From NCBI RefSeq assembly GCF_004216905.1, contig NZ_SGXJ01000001.1, positions 1,178,001 to 1,242,000 of the forward strand: a stretch of DNA of 64,000 bases, in the 5' to 3' direction. The stretch is from Kribbella sp. VKM Ac-2569 (GTDB lineage Bacteria; Actinomycetota; Actinomycetes; Propionibacteriales; Kribbellaceae). Each line of letters opens with the position of its first letter. The stretch's first letter is position 1. Shown here in pieces: positions 25,049-33,823 of the stretch. The position numbers and the translations under genes are program-made. The notes below the pieces were generated by a model. It was not told the DNA's origin. It worked only from the letters and a program-made list of their open reading frames with translations, and ran no database searches.

Positions 25049-25768
25049 ATGAGCGACCCCACCAACCCGGCAGATCCCAAGAACCAGAGCGACGACGCCG
25101 GCGCGGACACCACCGAACTGGCCCCCGTCCCAGCGGTCCACCCGAACGCAGCCGAGACGGCGAAGGATGCCGGGGGGGCGGCTGTCGCGGCAAAGGATGC
25201 GCCGGCCGACGCGGGTGAAGAGCCGAAGAAGAAGGGGTCGCGGCGGTTCAAGGTTCGTGGGCCTTGGGTGACTGTTGGCAGTGCGGTTGTCGTGCTGATC
25301 GTGTTGGCGGTGCTCGGGTATTTGTGGGGTCTCGGGCCGCTCAGCCGACTGAACGCGGAGCGTGCGATCACCCCACCCGCCAACGTCGCGGGCCTGGACC
25401 GGATCACCGACCCCGAGATCCGCAGTCAGGCACAGCTCGATCAGACCCGAGACGCGTTGAGCAGGATCAACGACGGCAAGAAGGTGATGGTCGAGGCGTA
25501 CGGCAGCCTCGAGGGCGACCGGTTCTACGTGCTGATCGCGCTCCGCGGCCGGGTCGACATCGACAAGGTCGTCGCGGACTCCGGCGCTAGCGCGGACAAG
25601 GTCAAGAAGATCGGCAACTCCACCTGCATCGAAGCCGCCGGCAACCTCCCGACCCAGTGCTACCGCGGCTCCAACACCCTCACCGTCATAGCCCAATCCG
25701 CCAACGAAGGCGTAGCAGTAGACCAGGTAGAACCCATAGCCGAAGAAGCCTTCAAAGCGATGAGGTAG
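25049..25768 (+). CDS. single-pass membrane protein of unknown function (239 aa)
   Basis: The product has a disordered Ala/Asp/Pro-rich cytoplasmic N-terminus (residues 1-58), a basic cluster (KKKGSRRFKVR), one membrane segment (about 73-95) and an external domain of about 140 residues with two Cys (STCIEAAG and PTQCYRGS) that could form a disulfide. I do not recognise the family. A GAGGAG ribosome site lies at the right distance. An inverted repeat right after the stop is its likely terminator. Confidence 0.75.
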   Translation: MSDPTNPADPKNQSDDAGADTTELAPVPAVHPNAAETAKDAGGAAVAAKDAPADAGEEPKKKGSRRFKVRGPWVTVGSAVVVLIVLAVLGYLWGLGPLSRLNAERAITPPANVAGLDRITDPEIRSQAQLDQTRDALSRINDGKKVMVEAYGSLEGDRFYVLIALRGRVDIDKVVADSGASADKVKKIGNSTCIEAAGNLPTQCYRGSNTLTVIAQSANEGVAVDQVEPIAEEAFKAMR

Positions 25769-25775
25769 CGGGTAC

Positions 25776-25805
25776 GTCCTATTTGCGCCAGCGGCGAAAT
25801 AGGAC
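25776..25805. terminator. inverted repeat after the membrane protein gene, likely terminator
   Basis: The arms GTCCTATTT-g-CGCC and GGCG-AAATAGGAC pair around AGC, starting eight bases past the stop codon. The AT part of the stem is unusual here. It can act on either strand. Confidence 0.6.
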
Positions 25806-26393
25806 TCTCCTGTCCGATGTGTGGGTGGTGATCAGGCCGATCTGGTGACTGGGGACACGCAATGGTGAGTCGGCACCTGATATTGCCTGTCCCCAGTCAC
25901 CAGCGCATGTCCCCGCTCCCCGCCGTCGTTCGCCGGTCAGGCTGCCGTCGTCCCACCGGTCGGTCAATAACCCGTCGAGCAGACGACGGGTTATCCCCTC
26001 GAATTATGGGTTCTCTACTGGTACGCGAGGGGAGAACCCCGCAAACGAGAGGATAACCCTCTGCTGATGGCGCTCCTCGGGCTCCGGTGTGGGCGGGTCG
26101 GTGCGGCTGTCGCGCGGAACGCCTGCCTTGTCCAGGATCGCGCCGAGTCGTGGCGTTTGGTTGGCCACTGGAACGTCGAGTCGTGAATCGAGGCTGCTGC
26201 TGGCCGCCAAGGTCCACGACTCGAGAACCACGGGTGCCTGCGGCACGGCGGTCGAGAGGTCGCCAGCAGCCCAAACCACCCACACATGCATCACAAGAGC
26301 CGGAAATAACCCGCCAGCGGCAACAGGGACAACCAAACTTGGTGCGTTCAATTTTGATTGTCTCCTGCGTGGGACCCTTCGCGCGGTTCTCGC
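25806..26393. other. gene-free stretch with clustered inverted repeats
   Basis: About 590 bases with no supported gene. Besides the 62-base palindrome it has ATAACCCGTCG/CGACGGGTTAT at 25967-25994 with a six-base loop, and overlapping arms (GGGTTATCC with GGATAACCC; CCCCTCG with CGAGGGG; GGGTTCTC with GAGAACCC) spread over 25988-26058 that could form alternative structures. Base composition is lower in GC than in the flanks. From 26060 to 26393 short frames exist on both strands but none has a ribosome site or family likeness. Confidence 0.55.
25842..25903. repeat. 62-base near-perfect palindrome, MITE-like
   Basis: A 16-base arm CTGGTGACTGGGGACA at 25842-25857 is matched exactly by its reverse complement at 25888-25903. 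One base further in, GCAAT pairs with ATTGC, leaving an 18-base loop. Neither arm belongs to a gene. The form suits a repetitive extragenic palindrome or a small non-autonomous mobile element. Confidence 0.6.
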
Positions 26394-27320
26394 TCAGGTG
26401 AGTAGGCCGGCTATGAGGATCATTACGGGGATTGAGAGCAGGGTGCTGAGGAGTACGGCGCTGCGGGCCAGGGTGCGGCTGGCTCGGTAGTGGACGGCGT
26501 AGACGTAGACGTTTTGGGCTGTGGGTAGGGCGGCTAGGAGCGTTGGGGCCAGTAGGGCCGTGCCGTGTAGGTCCAGGGCCCAGCGGGCGATGGCGTAGGC
26601 CGCGAGCGGTTGTACGAACGTCTTCAGTGCAACGGCTAGTACGACGTCCCGCCGTACGGTGATCGAGTCCTTGGTGCCTGCGCTCAAGCTGAGGCCGTAT
26701 GCGACCAACGCGACCGGGACCGCCGCAGCCGCGACCAGGTCGATCGGTCGCATCACCATCTCCGGCAACCGCACGCCGAGCAACGACACCAGCAGCCCGA
26801 GCAGCGATGCCACCGTCAACGGATTGCGGAACGGCCGCGTAATGACGGTCCGCAGGGACACCCGCCGCCCGCTCCCCTGCCGGTCACCGTCCAGTACGGC
26901 GAAGGCCACCGGCGCCATGATCAGCACCTGGAACAACACGATTGGCGCGACCAACGCACCGTCCCCCAGCACGTACGCCGCCACCGGTACGCCGAGATTG
27001 CCCGCGTTGACGTACGACGACGCGAGCACACCGATCGTCGCCTGGGACCGCGTCCGTCGCCAGATCACCGCGGCGATCAACAGGAACAGCGCCTGCACCA
27101 CGAACAGGCTGACGAGGTTGGTGACGAGCACCACCGAGAAGATCGTCCGCAGGTCCGCCCGCGCGACGGTCGTGAACAGCAGCGCCGGGGTCGCCACGAA
27201 GAACGCCAGCCGGGAGAGGACGAGCTCGTCGTCCTTCCGCAGTACGCCGAAGACGCCGACGACGTACCCGAGCACGGCCACAGCGACCAGTGCGCCGAAG
27301 GCACCGACGACGGCGGACAT
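26394..27320 (-). CDS. AEC-family transporter (auxin efflux carrier type)
   Basis: The 308-residue protein has about ten membrane segments in two halves, with the family's helix-breaking motifs in the first half (YVNAGNLGVPVAAYVLGD) and second half (AALPTAQNVYVYAVHYR). AEC proteins export or import small organic acids such as malate, malonate or auxin-like compounds. It lies 68 bases downstream of a MarR gene on the same strand and may be co-regulated. Confidence 0.85.
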   Translation of the reverse strand: MSAVVGAFGALVAVAVLGYVVGVFGVLRKDDELVLSRLAFFVATPALLFTTVARADLRTIFSVVLVTNLVSLFVVQALFLLIAAVIWRRTRSQATIGVLASSYVNAGNLGVPVAAYVLGDGALVAPIVLFQVLIMAPVAFAVLDGDRQGSGRRVSLRTVITRPFRNPLTVASLLGLLVSLLGVRLPEMVMRPIDLVAAAAVPVALVAYGLSLSAGTKDSITVRRDVVLAVALKTFVQPLAAYAIARWALDLHGTALLAPTLLAALPTAQNVYVYAVHYRASRTLARSAVLLSTLLSIPVMILIAGLLT

Positions 27321-27388
27321 CTCAGCTTCTCAGCGGGGTGGACACCCGTCGATCGTAGGGGTAAGCGCTGTCCGAAACGCCTGGCGGC

Positions 27389-27931
27389 TCAGGAGCTGGA
27401 CGGTGATGTGCGGCACCTCGTGATGATGCCGGCCATGACGACCCGGAAGTGTTCCCGATCGGCCGGGCTGAGCTGCCCGATCAGCTCGTCCAGCGCCTCG
27501 CCGACGTCCGCGTGAAAGGCCTTGGCTGCGCGACGGCCAGGCTCGGTCAGCGTCACCTGCACGGCCCGCCGGTCGCCAGGGACCGGCGAGCGCTCGGCCA
27601 GGCCGCGCTTCTCGGCGCGATCCATCAGACCGGTGAGAGCGGCCTTCTCGACGCCGAAACACTGCGCGAGCTCGGCCATGCCCTTGGGTCCGTCGAGCAG
27701 GACACACAGCAGTTTGGCCTGCACCGGCGTCAGATCGTGCCGCTCGGAGATGCCGGCGTACATGGCCTGCACCAGACCGGTGAGCTGCACCAGCCCGGTA
27801 GCGACGTCCAGGTCCGCGGGATCCAGGCCGGCGCCGTGCACCTGGGCGAACCCGGCGAACCGCCCGCCGCCCCGCCGGGCGCGGGCCGGTCCCGGGGGCG
27901 TCTGCGTCTCACTCACCTCTCCACGGTACAT
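27389..27931 (-). CDS. MarR-family transcriptional regulator
   Basis: The 180-residue product has an N-terminal flexible part and a winged helix domain (LTPVQAKLLCVLLDGPKGMAELAQCFGVEKAALTGLMDRAEKRGL; recognition helix in VEKAALTGLMDRAE) with the wing SPVPGDRRAVQVTLT, as in MarR. It should bind as a dimer and be released by a small ligand. It is divergent from an oxidoreductase pair, with a candidate operator in between. ATG 27931 is used; a GTG five codons later is possible. Confidence 0.88.
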   Translation of the reverse strand: MYRGEVSETQTPPGPARARRGGGRFAGFAQVHGAGLDPADLDVATGLVQLTGLVQAMYAGISERHDLTPVQAKLLCVLLDGPKGMAELAQCFGVEKAALTGLMDRAEKRGLAERSPVPGDRRAVQVTLTEPGRRAAKAFHADVGEALDELIGQLSPADREHFRVVMAGIITRCRTSPSSS

Positions 27932-27938
27932 GGGATGT

Positions 27939-27975
27939 ATAGTTAATGACGCATACAGTAAATGTCATGAACTAT
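27939..27975. promoter_or_regulatory. candidate MarR operator between divergent genes
   Basis: ATAGTTAATGAC at 27939-27950 is mirrored by GTCATGAACTAT at 27964-27975, 11 of 12 positions pairing. It sits in the 56-base gap between the MarR gene and the PPOX gene, overlapping a TATAGT that resembles a -10 box. This is where an autorepressing MarR dimer would bind. Confidence 0.5.
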
Positions 27976-27987
27976 CGAGGAGATTCG

Positions 27988-28419
27988 ATGTCCTTCAGCG
28001 ACGAGGAGCTCGACTACCTGCGGTCCCAGCGCATCGCCCGGTTCGCCACGGTCGGGTCTGATGGGCAGCCGGACGCGGTACCGGTCGGGTTCGAGTACGA
28101 CGGGGCCCACCTCTACATCGGCGGCGGCATGGACCCGCTGAAGACCCGCAAGTTCCGCAACGTCGAGGCGGGCAACACCAAGGTCGCCGTGATCCTCGAC
28201 GACCTGCTCTCGGTCGACCCGTGGACCCCGCGCTACCTGCGGATCTACGGCACCGCCGAGCTCGTCGAGCGGACCGGCCAGTTCGGTGCCAGCAGCTATC
28301 TGCGGATCACGCCGGCGATCTCGTGGAGCTTCAACCTCGAAGGCCGGCCGTTCACGTACGACGACAAGGTCACTACGACCCGCACCGTGCACACCCCTGA
28401 GGCGGTGGAGGCCCGATGA
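27988..28419 (+). CDS. PPOX-class F420-dependent oxidoreductase
   Basis: The 143-residue protein has the split beta-barrel of the pyridoxamine-oxidase-like family (FSDEELDYLRSQRIARFATVGSDGQPDAVPVGFEYDG). Small actinobacterial members with this opening use the deazaflavin F420. The ATG at 27988 has a GAGGAG site six bases before it. The stop overlaps the start of the next gene (ATGA), so both reductases are made together, probably under the adjacent MarR protein. Substrates are unknown. Confidence 0.82.
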   Translation: MSFSDEELDYLRSQRIARFATVGSDGQPDAVPVGFEYDGAHLYIGGGMDPLKTRKFRNVEAGNTKVAVILDDLLSVDPWTPRYLRIYGTAELVERTGQFGASSYLRITPAISWSFNLEGRPFTYDDKVTTTRTVHTPEAVEAR

Positions 28420-28877
28420 GCTTCGACACTCGTCCTGGCACCCGAGGCGCGCGGCAGCCCGGCGGCCGGATCCTGCACTGGTTCAACAAGTTCAACGCCC
28501 GGCGCATCCGGCGGCGAGGCGGCGGCAAGTTCAGGGGCGGCGACGCGCTGGTACTGCGGACGATCGGGCGGAAGTCCGGTGCCGAGCGAGCGACGCCGGT
28601 CGCCTGGTTCACGGACGCTGACGGCAACCGGCTGATCGTCGCCTCCGCGGCGGGCGCGGCCGGCAACCCGGCGTGGTACTACAACCTGGCCGCGAACCCT
28701 GACCAGGTCCGCATCGAGGTCGGCGGCGAGGCGATCGAGGTCCGCGCCGAGCAGTTGCACGGAGCGGAGCGTGCGGACGCGTGGGAACGCATCACCAAGG
28801 CATCGCCCGGTTTCGCGGAGTACCAGAAGCAGACCGATCGCGAACTCCCGGTCATCCGGCTCGTCGAGCGGCGCTGA
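28416..28877 (+). CDS. nitroreductase-family deazaflavin-dependent oxidoreductase (Ddn-like)
   Basis: The 153-residue product shows the Ddn/DUF385 pattern: a Lys/Arg-rich N-terminal helix, LVLRTIGRKSGAERATPV, and NPAWYYNLAANPDQVRIEVGG. In this family F420H2 reduces quinones or nitroimidazoles near the membrane. It overlaps the preceding PPOX gene by four bases. Two F420-type reductases in one unit suggest a small redox or detoxification module. Confidence 0.85.
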   Translation: MSFDTRPGTRGARQPGGRILHWFNKFNARRIRRRGGGKFRGGDALVLRTIGRKSGAERATPVAWFTDADGNRLIVASAAGAAGNPAWYYNLAANPDQVRIEVGGEAIEVRAEQLHGAERADAWERITKASPGFAEYQKQTDRELPVIRLVERR

Positions 28878-28953
28878 ACCGTCACCTGGAAGATGCTGAC
28901 AAGTCAGAGGGAGGTCTAGAAAGATTCCACCGCCTGCTCGGAGGATAGGCGGC

Positions 28954-30231
28954 ATGACTACTTCCGCTCGAGTGTTCAAGGCCGCCCTCAGCACGGCCGC
29001 GGTGTTCGGCGTATTGGCAACCGGGTTGTCGACCGCCGGCGCCGCGCCGGCGCGCGAACAAGTGCAGGGCCTGCCGATCGGGGACGCTGACCTGGCCGAG
29101 ACCCGCACCGTCCAGACGCTGGCGCGCGGCGTGACGCTGACCCGGATCGTCCGCGGCACCGACCCGGCGCCGGCCGACCAGATCAACACCACGCCGCGCG
29201 GCCCGTGGGTCGTCAATGTGCTCACGATCGATCCGCGGACGGCCGACGGCCAACTGAAGGCGACGTACGGCCCTGACCTGGCCCGCGTCGAGAAGACCTC
29301 GGACCTGGTGAAGTCCTCCGGCGCACTGGCCGGCGTGAACGCGTCGTTCTTCACCTTCACCGCGAACCCGCAGTACCCGGGCGACCCCGTCGGGCTCGGC
29401 CTCTTCGATGGCAAGCTGCTCAGCGAACCGCTCGCCGATCCGACCGAGGCCAACCTGGTGATCGATGCCAAGAGCAACAGAGTGGTGACCGGCCACCTGC
29501 GCTGGACAGGCACCGTCCGCAACCTCTTCACCGGCGTCGGGCTCCCGCTCGAGTTCCTCAACCACCCGCCTGTGGTCCCGACCGCGTGCGCGACGCTGCC
29601 CGACCAGACCACGTGCACAGTGCCGGGCGACGTCGTCCGGTTCACGCCCGAGTTCGCCGCGGCGACACCGGCCGGCGCCGGAGTCGAGGTCGTGCTCGAC
29701 CGCCGCGGTTGCGTCGTCCGTACGTCGACCACACGCGGTACGGCGCTCAGCCCGAGCCAGACCTCGTTGCAGGCGACCGGCCAGGACACCGTCGCGCTTC
29801 TCAAGCTGGCAAAGGGCTGCCTGGGCACGGACCTCGCGGTATCGGACGAGGACGGCCGCACGGTCCCGTTGCGCAGCGGCCTGTACGGCGTGACGGGTCG
29901 CTACCAATTGACGAAGAACGGCGAGATCGTCGTACCGGACGGCACCGGCAGTTTCTTCGATCGCAACCCGCGCACGATCGCCGGTACGACGCGCGGCGGC
30001 AAGATCGTCCTCGCCACCATCGACGGCCGCCAGACCACGAGTGTCGGCACCACGATGGACGAGACCGCCGCGGTCGCCAACGCACTCGGCCTGTACGACG
30101 CCATCAACCTCGACGGCGGCGGCTCCACCGCGATGGCGCTCGGCGACGGCACCGTCGTCAACCACCCGAGCAGCACCGGCGGCGCCGAACGCGCGGTCGG
30201 CGACGCAGTCGTGTTCGTCCCCAACCACTGA
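28954..30231 (+). CDS. secreted phosphodiester glycosidase-family protein (NAGPA domain)
   Basis: The 425-residue protein has a Sec signal peptide (AGAAPA cleavage region near 31) and a C-terminal NAGPA-type domain with the hallmark NLDGGGSTAM near residue 384 and an NASFF segment near 130. This domain removes N-acetylglucosamine from phosphodiesters in animals and is found in bacterial wall- or capsule-active proteins (YjcG/DUF2233-like). A GGAGG ribosome site precedes the ATG. It stands alone, followed by the regulatory region of the sugar operon. Substrate is not known. Confidence 0.8.
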   Translation: MTTSARVFKAALSTAAVFGVLATGLSTAGAAPAREQVQGLPIGDADLAETRTVQTLARGVTLTRIVRGTDPAPADQINTTPRGPWVVNVLTIDPRTADGQLKATYGPDLARVEKTSDLVKSSGALAGVNASFFTFTANPQYPGDPVGLGLFDGKLLSEPLADPTEANLVIDAKSNRVVTGHLRWTGTVRNLFTGVGLPLEFLNHPPVVPTACATLPDQTTCTVPGDVVRFTPEFAAATPAGAGVEVVLDRRGCVVRTSTTRGTALSPSQTSLQATGQDTVALLKLAKGCLGTDLAVSDEDGRTVPLRSGLYGVTGRYQLTKNGEIVVPDGTGSFFDRNPRTIAGTTRGGKIVLATIDGRQTTSVGTTMDETAAVANALGLYDAINLDGGGSTAMALGDGTVVNHPSSTGGAERAVGDAVVFVPNH

Positions 30232-30243
30232 ACCGATCAATGA

Positions 30244-30259
30244 TGTGACTCAGGTCACA
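30244..30259. promoter_or_regulatory. CRP-type palindrome upstream of the beta-galactoside operon
   Basis: TGTGACTCAGGTCACA is a perfect match to the TGTGAN6TCACA site bound by CRP/GlxR-type regulators. It lies 98 bases before the LacI gene and about 20 bases upstream of a TTGACG that could be a -35 box. Confidence 0.55.
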
Positions 30260-30278
30260 CGGGACGAGCCATTGACGT

Positions 30279-30315
30279 TCTGACTACGTAGACAGAGTCT
30301 GACTGCGTAGTCAGA
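30279..30315. promoter_or_regulatory. two tandem LacI-family operators
   Basis: TCTGACTACGTAGACAGA (30279-30296) and TCTGACTGCGTAGTCAGA (30298-30315) are 18-base near-palindromes, one base apart, sharing TCTGACTRCGTAG.CAGA. Each has a central CG as in LacI-family sites. They lie just upstream of the LacI-type gene. Confidence 0.65.
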
Positions 30316-30356
30316 ACAGTCAGAAGCACGGCACAAACGTCCCGAGATGAGGCCCG

Positions 30357-31412
30357 ATGACCGTGGCGAAACCGGGCTCCGAGGACGGTCGGGCGCGCCG
30401 TCGTCCCGGGAGTACGGACGTCGCCCGGCTGGCGGGTGTGTCGCAGAAGACCGTGTCCCGCGTCATCAACGGCGAGCCGTACGTCAAGGACGAGGTCCGG
30501 CTCCGGGTCCAGGCCGCGATGCGAGAGCTCGGGTACCGCCGCAACGACGCGGCGCGAGCGCTCAACTCCGGCCGCACGCAACGGATCGGCGTCGTCTGCC
30601 TCGGTACGGCGCTGTTCGGCCCGGCGACGCAGTTGGTGGCGATCGAACGCGCCCTCCGCACCACCGGCTACTCGGTCAGCATCGTCAACACCCTCGAAGG
30701 CGACACCGTCGCCGACGCGATCGAGCACCTGCTCGTGCAGGGGGTGGACGGCATCATCCTGTCCGAACCGATCGACGAGGGCGACGGCGCCCGGCCGATC
30801 GACGTCGACCTCCCGGTGCTGAGTTTCGGCCGCTTCCCAGGTCTCACCGCGAAGCCGAGCCTGGACACCGGCGCCGGCAACGTGGAGGCCGGCCGGACCG
30901 CGACCGAGCATCTGCTCGGTCTCGGGCACCGGACGGTCTGGCACGTCGCCGGCCCGCAACGCTGGTGGGCCGCCCGGGAACGGATGACCGGCTGGCGTCA
31001 GGCCCTCGCCGAGGCCGGCGCCCCGGAACCACCTGTACTGGAAGGTGATTGGCTCCCCACTTCCGGCTATGCCGCCGGCCGGGAGCTGGCCGCCGACGAC
31101 GACGTCACCGCGATCTTCGTCGCCAACGACGACATGGCCATCGGCGTCCTGCGCGCGCTCACCGAGGCCGGCCGATCGGTCCCCGGCGACGTCAGCATCG
31201 TCGGATTCGACGACATCCCGACGGCGGCGTACCTGACTCCCCCACTGACCACCGTCCCGCAGGACTTCGACGTCCATGTCGCCCGCGGGATCGAAAGCCT
31301 CGTCAAGGAGATCGAGTCGCCTACCGGCGACCGGTCCCCCGCGCCGCAGCCGCCACCGCTCCGGCTGGTCATCCGTCACTCCACCGCCGCTCCACCCGAG
31401 CGGCACCGCTGA
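30357..31412 (+). CDS. LacI-family transcriptional regulator of the beta-galactoside operon
   Basis: The 351-residue protein has the LacI DNA-binding head (TDVARLAGVSQKTVSRVING, residues about 20-39, followed by a hinge helix) and a periplasmic-binding-protein-like sugar domain with the typical FVANDDMAIGVLRAL and VSIVGFDDIP segments. It is the first gene of a unit with a sugar ABC system and a GH42 enzyme, and tandem operators lie in front of it, so it probably represses itself and the operon until a galactoside binds. Confidence 0.92.
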   Translation: MTVAKPGSEDGRARRRPGSTDVARLAGVSQKTVSRVINGEPYVKDEVRLRVQAAMRELGYRRNDAARALNSGRTQRIGVVCLGTALFGPATQLVAIERALRTTGYSVSIVNTLEGDTVADAIEHLLVQGVDGIILSEPIDEGDGARPIDVDLPVLSFGRFPGLTAKPSLDTGAGNVEAGRTATEHLLGLGHRTVWHVAGPQRWWAARERMTGWRQALAEAGAPEPPVLEGDWLPTSGYAAGRELAADDDVTAIFVANDDMAIGVLRALTEAGRSVPGDVSIVGFDDIPTAAYLTPPLTTVPQDFDVHVARGIESLVKEIESPTGDRSPAPQPPPLRLVIRHSTAAPPERHR

Positions 31413-31505
31413 ACGCACACGTCCGCCCTGAGGGGTGGTCCGCGCCGGCCGGCCGAGGCCGCGATCCCGGGTGAAGTCTGCTCAGATCCCAAGGAGTTGT
31501 TCCAC

Positions 31506-32885
31506 GTGTTCCGTTTCCAGCACACATCCCTGCGGCGCCGGGTCGCGCTCGCCGCGGCACTCGTCCTGAGCGGCAGTCTCGCCCTGGCCGCCTGCGGCGG
31601 TGGCGGTGACAGCTCCAGCGACCAGCCCGCGGCCAAGACCGTCAGCCAGGCCGACATCGACAAGGCCATGTCCACACCCACCGATCTGACGTTCTGGACC
31701 TGGGTGCCGAACATCCAGAAGGAAGTCGACCTGTTCCAGAAGAAGTACCCCGCGATCAAGGTCAAGGTGGTCAACGCCGGCCAGGGCGGACCGCAGTACA
31801 CCAAGCTGCGCACGGCTCTGAAGGCCAAGGCCGGCTTCCCGGACGCCGTTCAGATCGAGTTCCAGTACATCCCGACGTTCTCACTCACCAAGAGCCTGAT
31901 GGACCTGCGCCCGTACGGCGCCGAAGGGCTGAAGGACAAGTTCGTCGGGTGGACCTGGCAGCAGGTGGTCGGATCCAACGGCGAGGTCTGGGCGGTCCCG
32001 CAGGACAGCGGACCGATGGGGATGCTGTACCGCAAGGACATCTTCGACAAGCACGGCATCGCCGTACCCAAGACGTGGGACGAGTTCGCCGCGGCGGCCC
32101 GCAAGTTGCACGCCGCGGATCCCAAGGTCTACCTGACGAACCTCGCGCAGAGCCAGGCCGGCGTGTGGCTCGGCCTGCTCTGGCAGGCCGGCGTGAAGCC
32201 GTTCGAGAACACCGGCGCTGACTCGGTCAAGGTCGATCTGAACGGTGCGGAGTCCAAGAAGATCGCCGACTACTGGAGCGGACTGATCAAGGACGGCTCG
32301 GTCTCGACCGACGCAGACTTCAACGACCAGTGGTACCAGGCGCTGAACCGCGGCAAGTACGCCACCTGGATCACCGCGGCATGGGGCCCGGTCTTCCTCG
32401 AAGGCAGTGCGAAGGCGACCAGCGGTAAGTGGCGCGCGGCACCGCTCCCGCAATGGGAGGCGGGCAAGAACGTCTCCGGCAACTGGGGCGGCTCCACGAC
32501 CGCGGTCGTGCAGGGGACGAAGAACCCGATCGCGGCGGCGAAGCTGGCAGAGTTCATCAACACCGATCCCGAGTCGACCAAGATGTTCGCGACCCAGCAG
32601 TTCCTCTTCCCGGTGACGAAGTCCCTGCTGGCCGACACCTCGTTCGTCGACCGCCCGCTGCCCTTCTACGGCGGCCAGACGGTGAACAAGCTGTTCGCCG
32701 GGATCAGCGACACCGTGGACACGAAGTTCCAGTGGCCGCCGTTCCTGGACCAGGCCTCCAGCGACTGGGGCGAGACCGTCGGTAAGTCGTTCGCGAACAA
32801 GACCGACACCAGCGCCGCACTCGACCAGTGGCAGGACCGGACCACGAAGTACGCGAAGAACCAGGGCTTCAAGGTCGGGCAATGA
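31506..32885 (+). CDS. sugar ABC transporter substrate-binding lipoprotein
   Basis: The start is GTG 31506, nine bases after AAGGAG; an in-frame TTG at 31497 is too close to that site. The 459-residue protein has a lipobox LALAAC with Cys30 and a type I binding-protein fold ([22 protein letters not shown] near 55-75), as in the family 1 sugar binders. It captures an oligosaccharide outside the cell, most likely a beta-galactoside given the enzyme in the operon. ATGA overlap with the first permease gene follows. Confidence 0.9.
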   Translation: MFRFQHTSLRRRVALAAALVLSGSLALAACGGGGDSSSDQPAAKTVSQADIDKAMSTPTDLTFWTWVPNIQKEVDLFQKKYPAIKVKVVNAGQGGPQYTKLRTALKAKAGFPDAVQIEFQYIPTFSLTKSLMDLRPYGAEGLKDKFVGWTWQQVVGSNGEVWAVPQDSGPMGMLYRKDIFDKHGIAVPKTWDEFAAAARKLHAADPKVYLTNLAQSQAGVWLGLLWQAGVKPFENTGADSVKVDLNGAESKKIADYWSGLIKDGSVSTDADFNDQWYQALNRGKYATWITAAWGPVFLEGSAKATSGKWRAAPLPQWEAGKNVSGNWGGSTTAVVQGTKNPIAAAKLAEFINTDPESTKMFATQQFLFPVTKSLLADTSFVDRPLPFYGGQTVNKLFAGISDTVDTKFQWPPFLDQASSDWGETVGKSFANKTDTSAALDQWQDRTTKYAKNQGFKVGQ

Positions 32886-33823
32886 GCGTCAACACGACCG
32901 ATCGGCTCGGGACGCGGGCCCCGAGCCGGGCTGAGCCTCGCCGGCGGGGGCGTGGCGTGAGCCATGCCCGCACCGGGTACCTCTTCGTCGCGCCGTTCAT
33001 GCTGGTCTTCCTGGGCCTGCTGGTGTTGCCGCTGGTGTACGCGGCCTACCTGAGCCTGTTCCAGGAGCGGCTGATCGGCGGCACGGTGTTCGCCGGGCTG
33101 GACAACTACACCCGGGCGCTGACCGATCCGCGGCTGCTGCACGGAGTCGGCCGGGTCGGGCTGTTCTTCCTGATCCAGGTGCCGATCATGCTCGCGATCG
33201 CGTTGTTCGCGGCGCTGGCGATCGACAGCGGGCTGCTCCGGGTGGCGAAGGGCTTCCGGCTCGGCATCTTCCTGCCGTACGCCGTCCCGGCCGTGGTCGC
33301 CACCCTGATGTGGGGCTACCTCTACGGCCAGGACTTCGGCCCGTTCGCCCAACTGGCCGACAAGCTGAGCCTGTCGCCGCCGAAGTTCCTCAGCAGCGAC
33401 TGGATGCTCGGTTCCATCGCGAACATCGTCACCTGGGAGTTCACCGGCTACAACATGATCATCCTGTACGCCGCTCTGCGGGCCGTGCCGCACGACCTGT
33501 ACGAGGCCGCCGCGGTGGACGGCGCCGGGGCGATCCGGACCGCGTGGAGCATCAAGATCCCGGCGCTCCGGCCGGCCCTGCTGGTCTGCCTGATCTTCTC
33601 GGTCATCGGCAGTTTCCAGCTGTTCAGCGAGCCGCAACTGATGCAGCGGCTGGCGCCCAGCGTCATCGACAGCGGCTACACGCCGAACCTCTACGCGTAC
33701 ACCCTGGCCTTCACCGGTCAGGAGGTGAACTACGCCGCAGCGGTCTCGTTCCTGCTCGGCGCCGTCATCGTCGTCGCGTCGTACGCCGTGCTGCTGGTCA
33801 CCACCCGAAGGAGCCGGTCATGA
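32882..33823 (+). CDS. sugar ABC transporter permease (MalF-like)
   Basis: The 313-residue protein has six membrane segments and the EAA loop that docks the ATPase ([21 protein letters not shown]). Its ATG overlaps the stop of the binding-protein gene, and its stop overlaps the start of the second permease gene, both as ATGA. It forms the import channel with that permease. No ATPase gene is present in the operon. Confidence 0.92.
   Translation: MSVNTTDRLGTRAPSRAEPRRRGRGVSHARTGYLFVAPFMLVFLGLLVLPLVYAAYLSLFQERLIGGTVFAGLDNYTRALTDPRLLHGVGRVGLFFLIQVPIMLAIALFAALAIDSGLLRVAKGFRLGIFLPYAVPAVVATLMWGYLYGQDFGPFAQLADKLSLSPPKFLSSDWMLGSIANIVTWEFTGYNMIILYAALRAVPHDLYEAAAVDGAGAIRTAWSIKIPALRPALLVCLIFSVIGSFQLFSEPQLMQRLAPSVIDSGYTPNLYAYTLAFTGQEVNYAAAVSFLLGAVIVVASYAVLLVTTRRSRS

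Noticed and set aside
26004-26351. Short overlapping frames in the gene-free stretch
   Set aside because: Several frames on both strands are of similar length, none with a ribosome site, biased codon use or a recognisable motif.
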